A stretch of 64,000 nucleotides of DNA from CAZCVI01 sp964502145 (GCA_964502145.1 CAZCVI010000004.1:62001-126000), one strand, 5' to 3'. Numbered from the stretch's first letter, positions 9,883 through 18,576 are shown. The notes: generated from the sequence alone by a model not told the origin. Program-made: numbers and translations.

Positions 9883-10866
9883 ATGGATTTTGATGAATTA
9901 ACAAAATATAAAATAGCACGGCCATTATGGCTGTTGATTTTTGCCATAGTCGTGGTTTTTTTGATTTTACCCGGTAAGGAGGGACAAAATATGACCAAGA
10001 GTGAGCACGATAAAGATAAAATAGCGAAATACAATGTGTTGACACCAGCCGAAGCGGAGGTTATTCTTAAGAAAGGCACCGAATCACCCTACACTGGTAA
10101 ATATTATAAGAATAAAGCGGGCGGAGTTTACACCTGTAAACAGTGTGATGCTCCTTTGTACAGTTCCCAGAATAAATTTGACTCCGATTGTGGTTGGCCC
10201 AGTTTTGATGATGAACTATTCCGGGCCGTGAAACGCCAGAGCGATAGTGATGGCAGGCGCACTGAAATATTATGTGCCAATTGCGACGCTCATCTCGGAC
10301 ACGTGTTTCTGGGCGAAGGGTTCACCTCGAAAAATACCAGACATTGTGTTAACTCCATCTCTATGAACTTTGTACCCTTGGAAAAAACAGAACGGGCTAT
10401 TTTTGCTTCCGGTTGTTTCTGGGGCACTGAATATCACTTTAAAAAGGTTAAAGGCGTCCTCTTAACCAGCGCCGGATTTACTGGAGGGCATGTGAAATCA
10501 CCGTATTACCAGCAGGTTTGTGCTGGCACAACCGGACATGCCGAAGCCATTGAAGTGATCTTCGACCCAACGAAAGTGAGTTACGAGGACCTAACCAAAC
10601 TTTATTTTGAAACTCATGACCCGACCCAAATCAATCGCCAGGGACCGGATGTTGGCGAACAATACCGCTCGGAAATATTTTATGTGGATGAACACCAAAA
10701 AGAAACAGCGCAAAAGCTGGTGGACCAACTCAAAAGCAAAGGCTATAAAGTAGCCACTCGTTTAACCCCGGCTTCACCCTTTTGGAAAGCAGAAGATTAC
10801 CATCAGGACTACTATCAAAAGAAAAACGGTACCCCCTATTGCCACATCTACACCAAACGCTTCTAG
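9883..10866 (+). CDS. msrBA: Membrane-anchored bifunctional methionine sulfoxide reductase MsrB-MsrA
   Basis: 327 residues from ATG 9883, chosen because AAAAGGAG lies eight bases upstream; the frame is open further 5'. An N-terminal membrane helix (about residues 16-35) anchors it. MsrB follows (about 50-165) with two zinc-binding CxxC pairs (CKQC, CANC) and the catalytic Cys in RHCVNS. MsrA (about 170-325) has the catalytic GCFWG motif and the conserved GHAEAIEV and EDYHQDYY segments. Together they reduce the R and S forms of methionine sulfoxide. The MsrB-then-MsrA order is the reverse of the commoner MsrA-MsrB fusions. The anchor suggests repair of envelope or periplasmic proteins. Confidence 0.93.
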   Translation: MDFDELTKYKIARPLWLLIFAIVVVFLILPGKEGQNMTKSEHDKDKIAKYNVLTPAEAEVILKKGTESPYTGKYYKNKAGGVYTCKQCDAPLYSSQNKFDSDCGWPSFDDELFRAVKRQSDSDGRRTEILCANCDAHLGHVFLGEGFTSKNTRHCVNSISMNFVPLEKTERAIFASGCFWGTEYHFKKVKGVLLTSAGFTGGHVKSPYYQQVCAGTTGHAEAIEVIFDPTKVSYEDLTKLYFETHDPTQINRQGPDVGEQYRSEIFYVDEHQKETAQKLVDQLKSKGYKVATRLTPASPFWKAEDYHQDYYQKKNGTPYCHIYTKRF

Positions 10867-10880
10867 GGGACTGCGTCCCC
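10866..10880 (+). terminator. Small hairpin at the end of msrBA
   Basis: GGGGAC, loop TGC, GTCCCC, beginning at the last base of the stop codon. No T run follows, so termination activity is uncertain; the next gene is convergent. Confidence 0.4.
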
Positions 10881-10955
10881 GTCTCCTAGGTCTCCATTGT
10901 AAGCGTGCTATGTGAGTGACTGTGGGTTGAGTCCTTAAATATGTAGATTCACTGA

Positions 10956-13900
10956 TTATGATTGTGGAGTCGTCCACTTTTGCACGATGCGGTAAATCTC
11001 TTCCCGTTTGATTGGTTTAGTGATAAAGTCATTCATGCCCATTTCCAGACATTTTTCCTTGTCTCCTTTCAGCGCTTGAGCAGTCATCGCCAAGATTGGG
11101 ATGTCAGTAAAACCTTTTTCACGTAGCATTCGTGTTGCTTCTAACCCGTCCATCACTGGCATTTGCACGTCCATTAACACCAGATGAAAATAATCCGGTC
11201 GCGCTATAATAATATCCACTGCCTCCTTGCCATTCGTCGCCAGTTCCGTGTAATATCCCGCATGCCTCAAGATATAGCAGGCCAATTTTTGATTTAACGC
11301 GTTGTCTTCTACCAGGAGAATCCGTATTTTGTTTTCCCCTGTATCCGTGTGTGCCTCTTGAGGTCGCGCCGCTATTGTTTTTACAATACTTTCTTTATTC
11401 GTTTCACTGCCATCTATCTCATCATTCTTATTAATCTTTTTATTCTCATTAATCTCTTTACTCTCATTAATCTCAGTAATCTCATTAGTTATAGGCACCG
11501 GGTTTTGGGCTCTATTCACCCAGGCGGTAAAATGAAAGATACTCCCTTTCCCTAACTCGCTTTCAGCCCATACTTTTCCTTCCATCAGCAATGCTACTTG
11601 TCGACAAATAGTAAGACCCAAACCGCTACCCCCATAATGACGGGTTGTCGAACCATCTGCCTGTTGGAACACATCAAAAATAGATTCCAGTTTATCCCCC
11701 GGGATACCGATGCCCGTATCTTGGATAGTCGTTTGCAGTTTTAATTGTTTCTCATTCTCTTTGATGACTGTAATAGCCAGTTCGATCTCACCATGGGCAG
11801 TAAATTTAGCTGCATTGCCCATTAAGTTCAGTAGTACTTGACGAAAGCGTGAAGGATCACTTTGGATCACCGTGGGCACTTGTGGGGATAAAAAACAGGA
11901 GATTTTTACATCTTTGCCTTCCAAGCGTGGGCGTGTCATATTACATACTTCCGCTGCAATCACTGCCGGGTTAAAATCCACGTATTCCAGAGTCATCAAG
12001 CCCGCTTCGATCTTGGAAAAATCAAGGATATCATTGACCAGCGTTAATAATGCTTTGCCGCCAATATTAATACTCTTGACATAATCCAATTGCGCAGGCG
12101 ATAGCTCTGTATCCAGCAGCATCGGAATGAACCCAAGCACACCGTTGAGTGGCGTGCGAATCTCGTGACTCATACGTGCCAGGAACTGACTCTTTGATTT
12201 ATTCGCCTCTTCCGCTGTTTGCCGTGCTTGTTCCGCTTCCTTTGTACGCCGTACCACTTCTTCTTCCAAACGTCGGCTTAGATTCCTCTCTTTACCCATT
12301 TGCCATTTGTACAGGAACAAGATCAGCGACAACGTCAGCATTATCAGCAACGGCGTAAACCACCATGTTTGCCAGAGCGGAGGAGTGACTGTTATTTTTA
12401 ATGATGACCCTGCTTCGTTCCAAATCCCATCGTTATTCGATCCTTTCACTTTGAAATAATACGTCCCCGGTGGCAGGTTCGTATACGTCGCAAAGCGGCG
12501 CGTGCCAACTTCATTCCATCGTTTTTCAAAGCCCTCCATAATATAGGCATAACGGTTCTTACTTGCTAATTCAAAATTTAACGCCGAATATTCAAACGTA
12601 ATGACCCCATCTAAATAGGACAATGTAATCGCCTGCGTGTTCATGATAGATTTAGAAAGAATAACCCGCTTATTTTCACCTTCGCCAATGGGCACCGATT
12701 GGTTGAAAATTTTTAAGTCTGTGATTACCACCGGCGGAATGATTGGATTGTCAAGGATACGGTCTGGATAAAAAGTATTAAACCCATTCACTCCTCCAAA
12801 GAACATTTCGCCCCGTTTATTTTTGTAGCCCGCGCCAAAATTGAACTCATTGCTTTGCAATCCGTCTTGTGTATCGTAGATTCGAACGGTTTTATTGAGC
12901 GGATTAAATTTTGCCAGACCCCGGTTCGTACTCAGCCACAAGAAACCCTTTTTATCTTCCAATATCGCGTAAATAGTATTATCTGGTAAACCGTTCTGGT
13001 CTGTAAAAACAGTGAAGGTTTTATTCTTTCGGTTGAATCGGTTCAATCCACTCCCCTCCGTACCGATCCAGAATATCCCAGAGCTGTCTTCCAGGAAAGA
13101 CAACACCGTATTATAACTTAGACTATTGGGATTTTCAGGGTGGTTACGATAGCAGGTGAATCTACCCGTTTTTCTATCCAGATGGTTCAGGCCCCCGTTA
13201 GCCGTACCAATCCAGAGGTCACCTGTTTTATCCTCGTCGATAGTACGAATAAAACTACTGCTCAGCGAGTTTTTTATGGCTTGATTCGCCATGTAATGGA
13301 TGAATGTGCCGCTCGTTTTATCCATCTTGTTCAAGCCACCGTCCATCGTGCCTATCCATAACACATTCGCGCTATCTTCATAGATACAACTGATATAATC
13401 TCCGCTGATTGAATTGGGAATATTCGCGTTCTTCTTAAAGGGAATGAACCGTTCCTCCTTTTCAATAAATTTATAGAGTCCTTGCCCCAGCGTGCCCACC
13501 CAGAGTGTTCCTGAATGGTCTTGCAGTAGTGCATGAACTTCATCGTGTCCCAGAGTATCCCGGTTCTTTGCGTCATGGCGGTAAGCTTTAAACATTCCCG
13601 TGCTGCGATCCAGGCGGTTTAATCCACCCCCACGCGTGCCAATCCACACGATGTTCGCATTGCCGCGATCTTCATAAAAAGCATAGATATTATTATTGCT
13701 CAGACTGTTCGGATTGTCTACCTCGTGCCTGTATGATATGAATTCTTTCCGGTCACAGTTGATCAGGTTCACCCCACCCACCGCAGTTCCCACCCAAACA
13801 TCTCCACACTCCACCCCGTACAAGGAAAGAATGCAACTATTACTTAAACTATTAGGCTCGTTTGGGTCCATATAATAATGGAGAAACCGTTCCGATACAG

Positions 13901-14816
13901 GATCAAAAAGATTCAGCCCGTCAATCGTACCAATCCACAGATGCCCCTTCCAACCCGGCAGGATCGATAAAATGGAATTATGACTGATGCTCGTAGCGTT
14001 CCCAGGTTCCGTCACAAAGGTTTTAAATGTTCCCTGCGCCCGGTTGAATCGTGTCAGGCCCGATTCCCAGGAACCGATCCAGAGATTATCAAATTCATCT
14101 AGTGCCAAACACGGGATATCATTGCCCCCAATACTTTGAGGATTCCCTGGTATATGTTGGAACCGGGTGAAAAAACCCGTAGCCGGGTCCAAGCGGTTCA
14201 GACCTCCTCCTTGTGTTGCAATCCATATAAAACCTTGCCTGTCCTCTAGGAGAGCATTTACCGCGTCAAAACTCAGACTGTGAGGATTGCGCGGGTTGTT
14301 TTTATAGATCGTAAATGTTTCTGTTTGCAGGTTTAAGCAATTCAGGCCACCCCCTAACGTGCCGATCCAAAGATTGCCCTTCTTATCCCGGAGTAGAGCC
14401 CGAATCTCGTTGTTACTAATAGTATTGGGATTCCCCGGACGAAAACCATAGCGTTTAAAAGTCTCAGTGTTTGGATCGAAGCGATTTAAGCCATTTTCCG
14501 TTCCAATCCACAGTTTCCCAGCCCCATCATCCGTGATCGCATAAATAAGATTATTGCTCAAACTTGTTGTGATACCCGGTTTGTGGGTATAAATTTTGAA
14601 TTCGTAACCATCATAACGGTTCAATCCCCCCTGCGTGCCGAACCACATGAATCCTTTCTTGTCCTTGAAAATACTACGCACCGTATTTTGCGAAAGACCT
14701 GATTCAATTGAAAGATGGGAGAATCGAACCACATATTCTAGATCCCGCTGAGGCGCACTCTGTATAGAGTAAATGGATATCAGTAGAATGATTGGCAAGA
14801 GGAATTTTTTTTTCAT
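10956..14816 (-). CDS. Hybrid two-component sensor kinase with periplasmic beta-propeller and receiver domain
   Basis: 1,286 residues from ATG 14816 (a GTG three codons upstream is possible). Order: signal peptide (1-20), fourteen or so Reg_prop repeats (WIGT.GGGLN motifs with NSLS loops) forming two propellers (about 30-690), Y_Y_Y domain (about 740-800), membrane helix (about 808-830), coiled coil, HisKA with phospho-His about 884 in MSHEIRTPLNG, HATPase_c, an unusual Asn/Glu/Lys/Ile-rich linker, and a receiver with Asp about 1216 in LMDVQMPVMDG. Unlike the kinase at 2712 it lacks PAS and has no output domain after the receiver. The linker is built from 9-bp repeat units like those in the intergenic regions. 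The ligand is unknown. Confidence 0.93.
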   Translation of the reverse strand: MKKKFLLPIILLISIYSIQSAPQRDLEYVVRFSHLSIESGLSQNTVRSIFKDKKGFMWFGTQGGLNRYDGYEFKIYTHKPGITTSLSNNLIYAITDDGAGKLWIGTENGLNRFDPNTETFKRYGFRPGNPNTISNNEIRALLRDKKGNLWIGTLGGGLNCLNLQTETFTIYKNNPRNPHSLSFDAVNALLEDRQGFIWIATQGGGLNRLDPATGFFTRFQHIPGNPQSIGGNDIPCLALDEFDNLWIGSWESGLTRFNRAQGTFKTFVTEPGNATSISHNSILSILPGWKGHLWIGTIDGLNLFDPVSERFLHYYMDPNEPNSLSNSCILSLYGVECGDVWVGTAVGGVNLINCDRKEFISYRHEVDNPNSLSNNNIYAFYEDRGNANIVWIGTRGGGLNRLDRSTGMFKAYRHDAKNRDTLGHDEVHALLQDHSGTLWVGTLGQGLYKFIEKEERFIPFKKNANIPNSISGDYISCIYEDSANVLWIGTMDGGLNKMDKTSGTFIHYMANQAIKNSLSSSFIRTIDEDKTGDLWIGTANGGLNHLDRKTGRFTCYRNHPENPNSLSYNTVLSFLEDSSGIFWIGTEGSGLNRFNRKNKTFTVFTDQNGLPDNTIYAILEDKKGFLWLSTNRGLAKFNPLNKTVRIYDTQDGLQSNEFNFGAGYKNKRGEMFFGGVNGFNTFYPDRILDNPIIPPVVITDLKIFNQSVPIGEGENKRVILSKSIMNTQAITLSYLDGVITFEYSALNFELASKNRYAYIMEGFEKRWNEVGTRRFATYTNLPPGTYYFKVKGSNNDGIWNEAGSSLKITVTPPLWQTWWFTPLLIMLTLSLILFLYKWQMGKERNLSRRLEEEVVRRTKEAEQARQTAEEANKSKSQFLARMSHEIRTPLNGVLGFIPMLLDTELSPAQLDYVKSINIGGKALLTLVNDILDFSKIEAGLMTLEYVDFNPAVIAAEVCNMTRPRLEGKDVKISCFLSPQVPTVIQSDPSRFRQVLLNLMGNAAKFTAHGEIELAITVIKENEKQLKLQTTIQDTGIGIPGDKLESIFDVFQQADGSTTRHYGGSGLGLTICRQVALLMEGKVWAESELGKGSIFHFTAWVNRAQNPVPITNEITEINESKEINENKKINKNDEIDGSETNKESIVKTIAARPQEAHTDTGENKIRILLVEDNALNQKLACYILRHAGYYTELATNGKEAVDIIIARPDYFHLVLMDVQMPVMDGLEATRMLREKGFTDIPILAMTAQALKGDKEKCLEMGMNDFITKPIKREEIYRIVQKWTTPQS
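11415..11486 (-). repeat. 9-bp tandem array inside the hybrid kinase gene
   Basis: Eight consecutive 9-bp units, on the coding strand close to AATGAGATT / AATGAGAGT / AATGAGAAT, encode repeated Asn-Glu-Ile-like triplets between the ATPase and receiver domains. The unit AATGAGAGT also occurs in the intergenic repeat at 9578-9725. Because nine is a multiple of three the frame is kept. Confidence 0.85.
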
Positions 14817-14848
14817 AGACCACACCCCGATAAAAATAATATGACCGC

Positions 14849-14877
14849 ATCATATCTCGATTTGTTAAGCACAGCAA
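14849..14877 (-). promoter_or_regulatory. Putative promoter of the second hybrid kinase
   Basis: Minus strand: TTGCTG (14872-14877), 17-bp spacer, TATGAT (14849-14854). The -35 matches four of six, the -10 five of six; position just upstream of the gene fits. Confidence 0.5.
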
Positions 14878-15010
14878 TTTCCATTATTTGATTTTATCAA
14901 AATAAGAATTTTCGTGCAACAAAAATGGCAAACAATCTTAAATTGGTTTTTTAAGGTCGGTTGGATCAAAGCAGTTTCAAGTGGCAATCGTGCAGGTCGA
15001 TCTGGATACA

Positions 15011-15203
15011 CCACCAAATTCCCAAAATCGGTATGGACGAAGTGGGAGGAATGGGAGTTATGGGAGAAATGGGAGTGATGGGAGTTATGGAAATTATGGG
15101 AAGTATGGGAATTATGGGAGGAATGGGAATATTTCTTTTTATCCCATAATTCCCATACTTCCCATAATTCCCATAACTCCCATTTTTCCCATTAACTTGG
15201 CGG
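15011..15203. repeat. 9-bp-periodic inverted repeat (MGx type), copy 2
   Basis: Bounded by terminal inverted repeats CCACCAAATT (15011-15020) and AACTTGGCGG (15194-15203). The left arm has about ten ATGGGAnnn units, the centre is AATATTTCTTTTTATCCC near 15130-15147, and the right arm has seven TTCCCATAA-like units. The centre and the right boundary closely match copy 1 at 9578-9725. Open frames across it are Met-Gly-x repeats with no ribosome site and are not annotated as genes. Confidence 0.88.
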
Positions 15204-15369
15204 TGAATTCAGCTCAGGTCGGACAATTACGAAAATATTTTTTTTCTGAGCCAACATGGTGGATAAATTTTTTTTTTGATGTATAATTATAGTAGTAATT
15301 CGTGCAACAATTCCTTGTTGGCACCAAAAAAAACTATTTTTAACGCATTGACCCCCAGTTCCAGGGAAA

Positions 15370-15548
15370 ACAACACCCGGACCAAGAAAATTGTGAACAG
15401 TCCCGGGGAAAAGGACAAGAAAACCAGGGAAAGAATAAACAATCCCAAGAAAAAAGGGAACAAAACCAGGAAAAAGATGAACAATTCCAAGAAAAAAGAC
15501 AAGGGAACCAAGAAAAAATACAGCAAACCCAAGAAAAAAGACAAAAAA
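15370..15548. repeat. 21-bp-periodic A-tract array
   Basis: Degenerate 21-bp units, pairing into 42-bp units, of the form AAC-AAT-CCC-AAG-AAA-AAA-GGG alternating with AAC-AAA-ACC-AGG-AAA-AAG-ATG. A-tracts recur roughly every 10-11 bp, which predicts intrinsically bent DNA. A 113-codon frame on the plus strand (15276-15617) crosses it as a Lys-rich heptapeptide repeat, and the minus strand is open too. There is no ribosome site, so a gene is doubtful. Confidence 0.7.
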
Positions 15549-15835
15549 CCATTTTCAACTACTCAAAACAGACTTGCAAGCACTAAAATCAGTACGACTC
15601 TAGCTTGGAATCGGTAGAATCTCGATGATAAAACAGAAATATTTCCCAAAGTAAGCTGTACAATGGACCTATTTCTCTATTTGTCTCTAAGTTATAAAAA
15701 TTTATAACCACTTGTCCACCTCCAGAGGTAAAAATCCTTCGTTTTGCAGTCAATCGTCACCTACAGGAGACCCATCATCCTGCGCATTGATAAGCACGAC
15801 TTAAAATAATAGGGAAAGATTTTTGAGAATGGGTA

Positions 15836-15865
15836 TTGACTTTCTTATCTAGTTGTGTTTACAAT
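15836..15865 (+). promoter_or_regulatory. Promoter of cassette copy A
   Basis: TTGACT (15836-15841), 18-bp spacer, TACAAT (15860-15865). Exactly conserved in copy B at 18709-18738. The leader of about 105 nt contains a hairpin, CTCAG (15902-15906) with CTGAG (15916-15920) around the loop TTGGCATGG; in copy B the stem is CTCGG/CTGAG, still pairable through a G-T wobble. Confidence 0.7.
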
Positions 15866-15979
15866 TACTTTTAATAGAAATGATTGATAATCGAAAACGA
15901 ACTCAGTTGGCATGGCTGAGGGTGGTTGGTTACAGAGTCCCCCTGATGGAGGAATTCTGAATGAAGAGGTGAATGAAGT

Positions 15980-16531
15980 ATGAAAGATGCAAACATATCG
16001 ACCAAGCAAGTCGTTTGGGTCACTATTTTTCTGGTTGTTTTTGCCATTGGTGGGTTCCTGATGCTCAAAATCAATCGGGCGGGGAGCCTTCCCACTCGAA
16101 TGTCACCAGAAAGAACTTTGGAAGGTATCAGGCTCGTGGGTGTAGATAATAAGCCGCTTGATTCCAAGTCTTTTTCACGGGGCGTGTATTTGTTCCTATT
16201 CTTTAAGGGAGATGGGGGCCTAACCAACCCGAATCTACCCGAATGGCGAAATCTTGTTAATTTCTTCGGGGATAAAATTCATGTTATAGGAGTTTTGCCT
16301 GCTGGGAATCTGTCCAATTTGATGGAACTGACTGAAAAGGAGCTGAATTTTCCAATTTATTTTTTAGAGCAGGGTCAAAGCTTGCTCCAGCAGTTGGGGA
16401 TCAATACCTTCACAGAAAATACAATCCTAGTTAACAATAATAAGATCATTATCATCAAACCCGGCCTATTATTAGGGACCGATTTGAATACCTTGATTGC
16501 CACTATAAAAAATAGTGTAAAAAACCAATAG
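15980..16531 (+). CDS. Membrane-anchored redoxin-like protein without cysteines (cassette A)
   Basis: 183 residues. An N-terminal membrane helix (about residues 11-30) precedes a thioredoxin/AhpC-like domain. The pattern is a beta strand YLFLFFKGDGG, then helices and strands, then a C-terminal strand ENTILVNNNKIII. There is no cysteine anywhere, so no thiol chemistry is possible, and the place of the usual CxxC is occupied by GDGG. A binding or scaffolding role is more likely. It is the first gene of cassette A and ends 11 bp before the propeller gene. In copy B the same gene is reduced to 34 codons by a 447-nt in-frame deletion corresponding to 16048-16494. Confidence 0.75.
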   Translation: MKDANISTKQVVWVTIFLVVFAIGGFLMLKINRAGSLPTRMSPERTLEGIRLVGVDNKPLDSKSFSRGVYLFLFFKGDGGLTNPNLPEWRNLVNFFGDKIHVIGVLPAGNLSNLMELTEKELNFPIYFLEQGQSLLQQLGINTFTENTILVNNNKIIIIKPGLLLGTDLNTLIATIKNSVKNQ

Positions 16532-16542
16532 GAGAAGAACGT

Positions 16543-17715
16543 ATGGAAGAAAAAAAAAGAAAGAGAATCTATACCAACACCATTGTTGGGTTGGTTTTGC
16601 TGTTGTTTCCCATTTTTGCCAATGGTCAAGAGATGTTTCCGTTACCAAAGCCCACCCATTTTGAAGCCGGAGTCCCCCGTTCCAAATTAATCGTGGTGAA
16701 AGAGATACCCCTTGAATTTAATGATGATGGATATATGGCGGAACCCAGGCAGATAGCAGCCAATAGCCAGGGAAAAATCTTTATTTACGATTCAAAATTG
16801 GTACGGATTTTTATGTTCGATAAAAAGTATGAATATGTCGGGGAATTCCTAAAAATTGGGGCGGGACCGGGGGAAACTAAAGGTCCAATGGGTGGTCCCA
16901 AGGGTATCTACGCGGGCTGGAATGAAAAATTCTATTTGATTGATACTTATGGTGACAAAATTATTGAATTTTCAAACAAAGGGGAATACCAGAGAGATAT
17001 CAAGGTCAATAGAATCCCCAAATCCTTCACTCCGTTTTTTTGTGCAGCCGATAAAAATGGCTATTTTTATACCGCATCAATCAACGATGGTATTGTCGAC
17101 CTTATGGATTCCCAGTGGAAGTTGGTTCATACCTTCCTGTCAAGGAATTTGATGGACAATTATATTTATTATAGGCCAGAATTCGAGAAATACTATGGAC
17201 AGTTATTTAAAGGAAAAGGAGATTTAAAGGAACATATGGCGAGAAAAATTTGGATGGATCCATCTCCAAAGAATGTGGCCTGTGATCTAACAAACAACAA
17301 TTATTTATTTATATACCTTTATAATTCATCTACCGTCTATCTTTTTGATGGTAAGAATCTAGTGCGAAAATTCAATGTTCTGATAGACACTGTTTTACCT
17401 AAATATAAAGAAGACATAAATAAATTCTTTAACGCTAGGAAGAAGAGAGATTCCGCCAGCATAATCACTTCTTACAATTCCTTGTTCGATTATTGCTTCC
17501 TGGATTACGATGAACCCTATTTTTATCTACTATATAAAGGGGATAAAAAATTTATGTTATCCCAGTTTGACCTTTCGGGAAAACTTGTTCGGGTTATTTC
17601 ATTTCCGCCCTATACATTTGTGACACAACTCTCAAAAAGAAATGGTCTGTTTTACGCAATTATAGAAAACAATGAAGGCACCTTTCCAGTTATATATAAA
17701 AAGGTAAATGAATGA
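16543..17715 (+). CDS. Secreted six-bladed beta-propeller protein 1 (cassette A)
   Basis: 390 residues, ATG preceded by AGGAGAAGAACGT. The signal peptide (about 1-29) ends at ANGQ. The body shows propeller-blade repeats (IFIYDSKLVRIFMFDKKYEY, KIIEFSNKGEYQRDI) and the hallmark IGAGPGET loop after blade one, as in the 6-bladed propeller families common in Bacteroidota and Aminicenantes. The role is unknown; such proteins often sit next to small Cys-containing secreted peptides and redoxins. It is highly similar to the copy at 18969-20135. Confidence 0.85.
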   Translation: MEEKKRKRIYTNTIVGLVLLLFPIFANGQEMFPLPKPTHFEAGVPRSKLIVVKEIPLEFNDDGYMAEPRQIAANSQGKIFIYDSKLVRIFMFDKKYEYVGEFLKIGAGPGETKGPMGGPKGIYAGWNEKFYLIDTYGDKIIEFSNKGEYQRDIKVNRIPKSFTPFFCAADKNGYFYTASINDGIVDLMDSQWKLVHTFLSRNLMDNYIYYRPEFEKYYGQLFKGKGDLKEHMARKIWMDPSPKNVACDLTNNNYLFIYLYNSSTVYLFDGKNLVRKFNVLIDTVLPKYKEDINKFFNARKKRDSASIITSYNSLFDYCFLDYDEPYFYLLYKGDKKFMLSQFDLSGKLVRVISFPPYTFVTQLSKRNGLFYAIIENNEGTFPVIYKKVNE

Positions 17716-17838
17716 GACCAGCTATTATCTCTATGAATACCACAATTTTTTTTCTTGCAGGTGAGTTCTTTGTATTGGAGTACACTGATGGACCTATTTT
17801 TTCTGCTGAAAGTCTGTAAATAAAAGGTAGATTACATT

Positions 17839-18225
17839 ATGAGCAAAAAAATCAGAGAGTTCGTTCACGCCCTAACCAGATGCCGGTTGATTGTGCTGAT
17901 TGACAGTGTCTTAATTAAATTCAGGGAACGGGTGGAAAAGGCACTCAAAGAAAAAAGTCAAATGCCAACCGATAAGAAGCAACTCTTTGAAATGGTGATG
18001 TTTGATTCATGTTTTGTCGATTATGATGCCCCCTACTTTTATCTTCAGTTCAATCACGACAAAAAAGAGAATACGCTTTACCAATTTAATCTCAAAAATA
18101 AGTTGACTCGAATAATTAAATATAGAAAAAGCCGTGTCTTTTTCAAGTACAAAAGAAACGGGTTGTTCTATGGGTTAGCTTCTGGAGATTATCACCCAAT
18201 AATAATAAAAACGGAGGAACAATGA
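17839..18225 (+). pseudogene. Internally deleted propeller 2 (cassette A)
   Basis: 128 codons. The first 20 and last 108 residues match the intact 384-residue protein at 20259-21413; 256 codons between are missing. The deletion joint is GTGCTG (17893-17898); in the intact copy GTGCTG occurs at both deletion ends (20313-20318 and 21081-21086), so slippage between 6-bp direct repeats explains it. The frame is preserved, but most blades and the signal-peptide cleavage site are gone, and the ribosome site is weakened (AAGGTAG versus AAGGAGG in copy B). It could still be translated as a remnant or couple translation to the next gene, which it overlaps by 4 nt. Confidence 0.75.
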
Positions 18226-18521
18226 AGAAGAAACCTTTTTTTACCATCGCTGCTATCATATTTTTATTGATGGCAACGTATTTTACGATGCAAATGCGCG
18301 GGTCTGGAAGCAAAACCTGTAGCGTTAGTTTTGAACAGCTTTGTTATGCTGACGCCTTTGGAGTTTGTCGTGGAACCCCTTGGGGTTATTATATGATTAT
18401 TGGTATATGTGATCATACGACATGTATAACTGTATGGAAGCTTTACTGTGAAGACGATTACGGCATTGTAAGTTATTACCTAACATGCGAAGGTAATAGC
18501 TCCAATTGTACCCAATGGTAG
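18222..18521 (+). CDS. Small secreted Cys-rich protein (cassette A)
   Basis: 99 residues, overlapping the upstream frame by ATGA. Residues 1-25 form a signal peptide or anchor (MKKKPFFTIAAIIFLLMATY). The mature part has eight cysteines (KTC, QLC, GVC, GIC, TTC, LYC, LTC, SNC), all matched in the paralogue at 21410-21712, suggesting four disulfides. The leader is nearly identical to that paralogue, but the rest is only about half identical. The topology recalls the NVEALA-type small proteins next to propellers in Bacteroidota, but the NVEALA motif itself is not present. Function unknown. Confidence 0.75.
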   Translation: MKKKPFFTIAAIIFLLMATYFTMQMRGSGSKTCSVSFEQLCYADAFGVCRGTPWGYYMIIGICDHTTCITVWKLYCEDDYGIVSYYLTCEGNSSNCTQW

Positions 18522-18541
18522 CCAACATCTTTTCGCAGTAA

Positions 18542-18576
18542 CACCGGGAGGTGGAATCCATCTCCCGGTGGATTCC
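18542..18576 (+). terminator. Dual hairpin ending cassette A
   Basis: Two mutually exclusive stems overlap: CACCGGGAG (18542-18550) with CTCCCGGTG (18562-18570), and GGAATCC (18553-18559) with GGATTCC (18570-18576), followed by TTTC. The roughly 80 bp after the stop codon are almost identical in copy B. It is probably a terminator or mRNA-end element. Confidence 0.7.

Larger units (their letters stand above)
14878..15979. other. Repeat-rich gene-free stretch upstream of the duplicated cassette
   Basis: About 1.1 kb without a convincing gene. It holds the long 9-bp-periodic inverted repeat (15011-15203), a 21-bp-periodic A-rich array (about 15370-15548), and from about 15773 the promoter and leader of cassette copy A. 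Between 15560 and 15770 I see only AT-rich unique sequence. Confidence 0.7.

Noticed and set aside
14961..15286. Met-Gly-x repeat reading frames across the 9-bp array, also at 9457-9764
   Set aside because: The peptide repeats are a direct result of a 9-bp period; no ribosome site, several frames are open at once, and the arms are complementary.
15276..15617. 113-codon Lys-rich reading frame
   Set aside because: Repeat-derived, no ribosome site, opposite strand open too. Kept only as a repeat feature and a finding.
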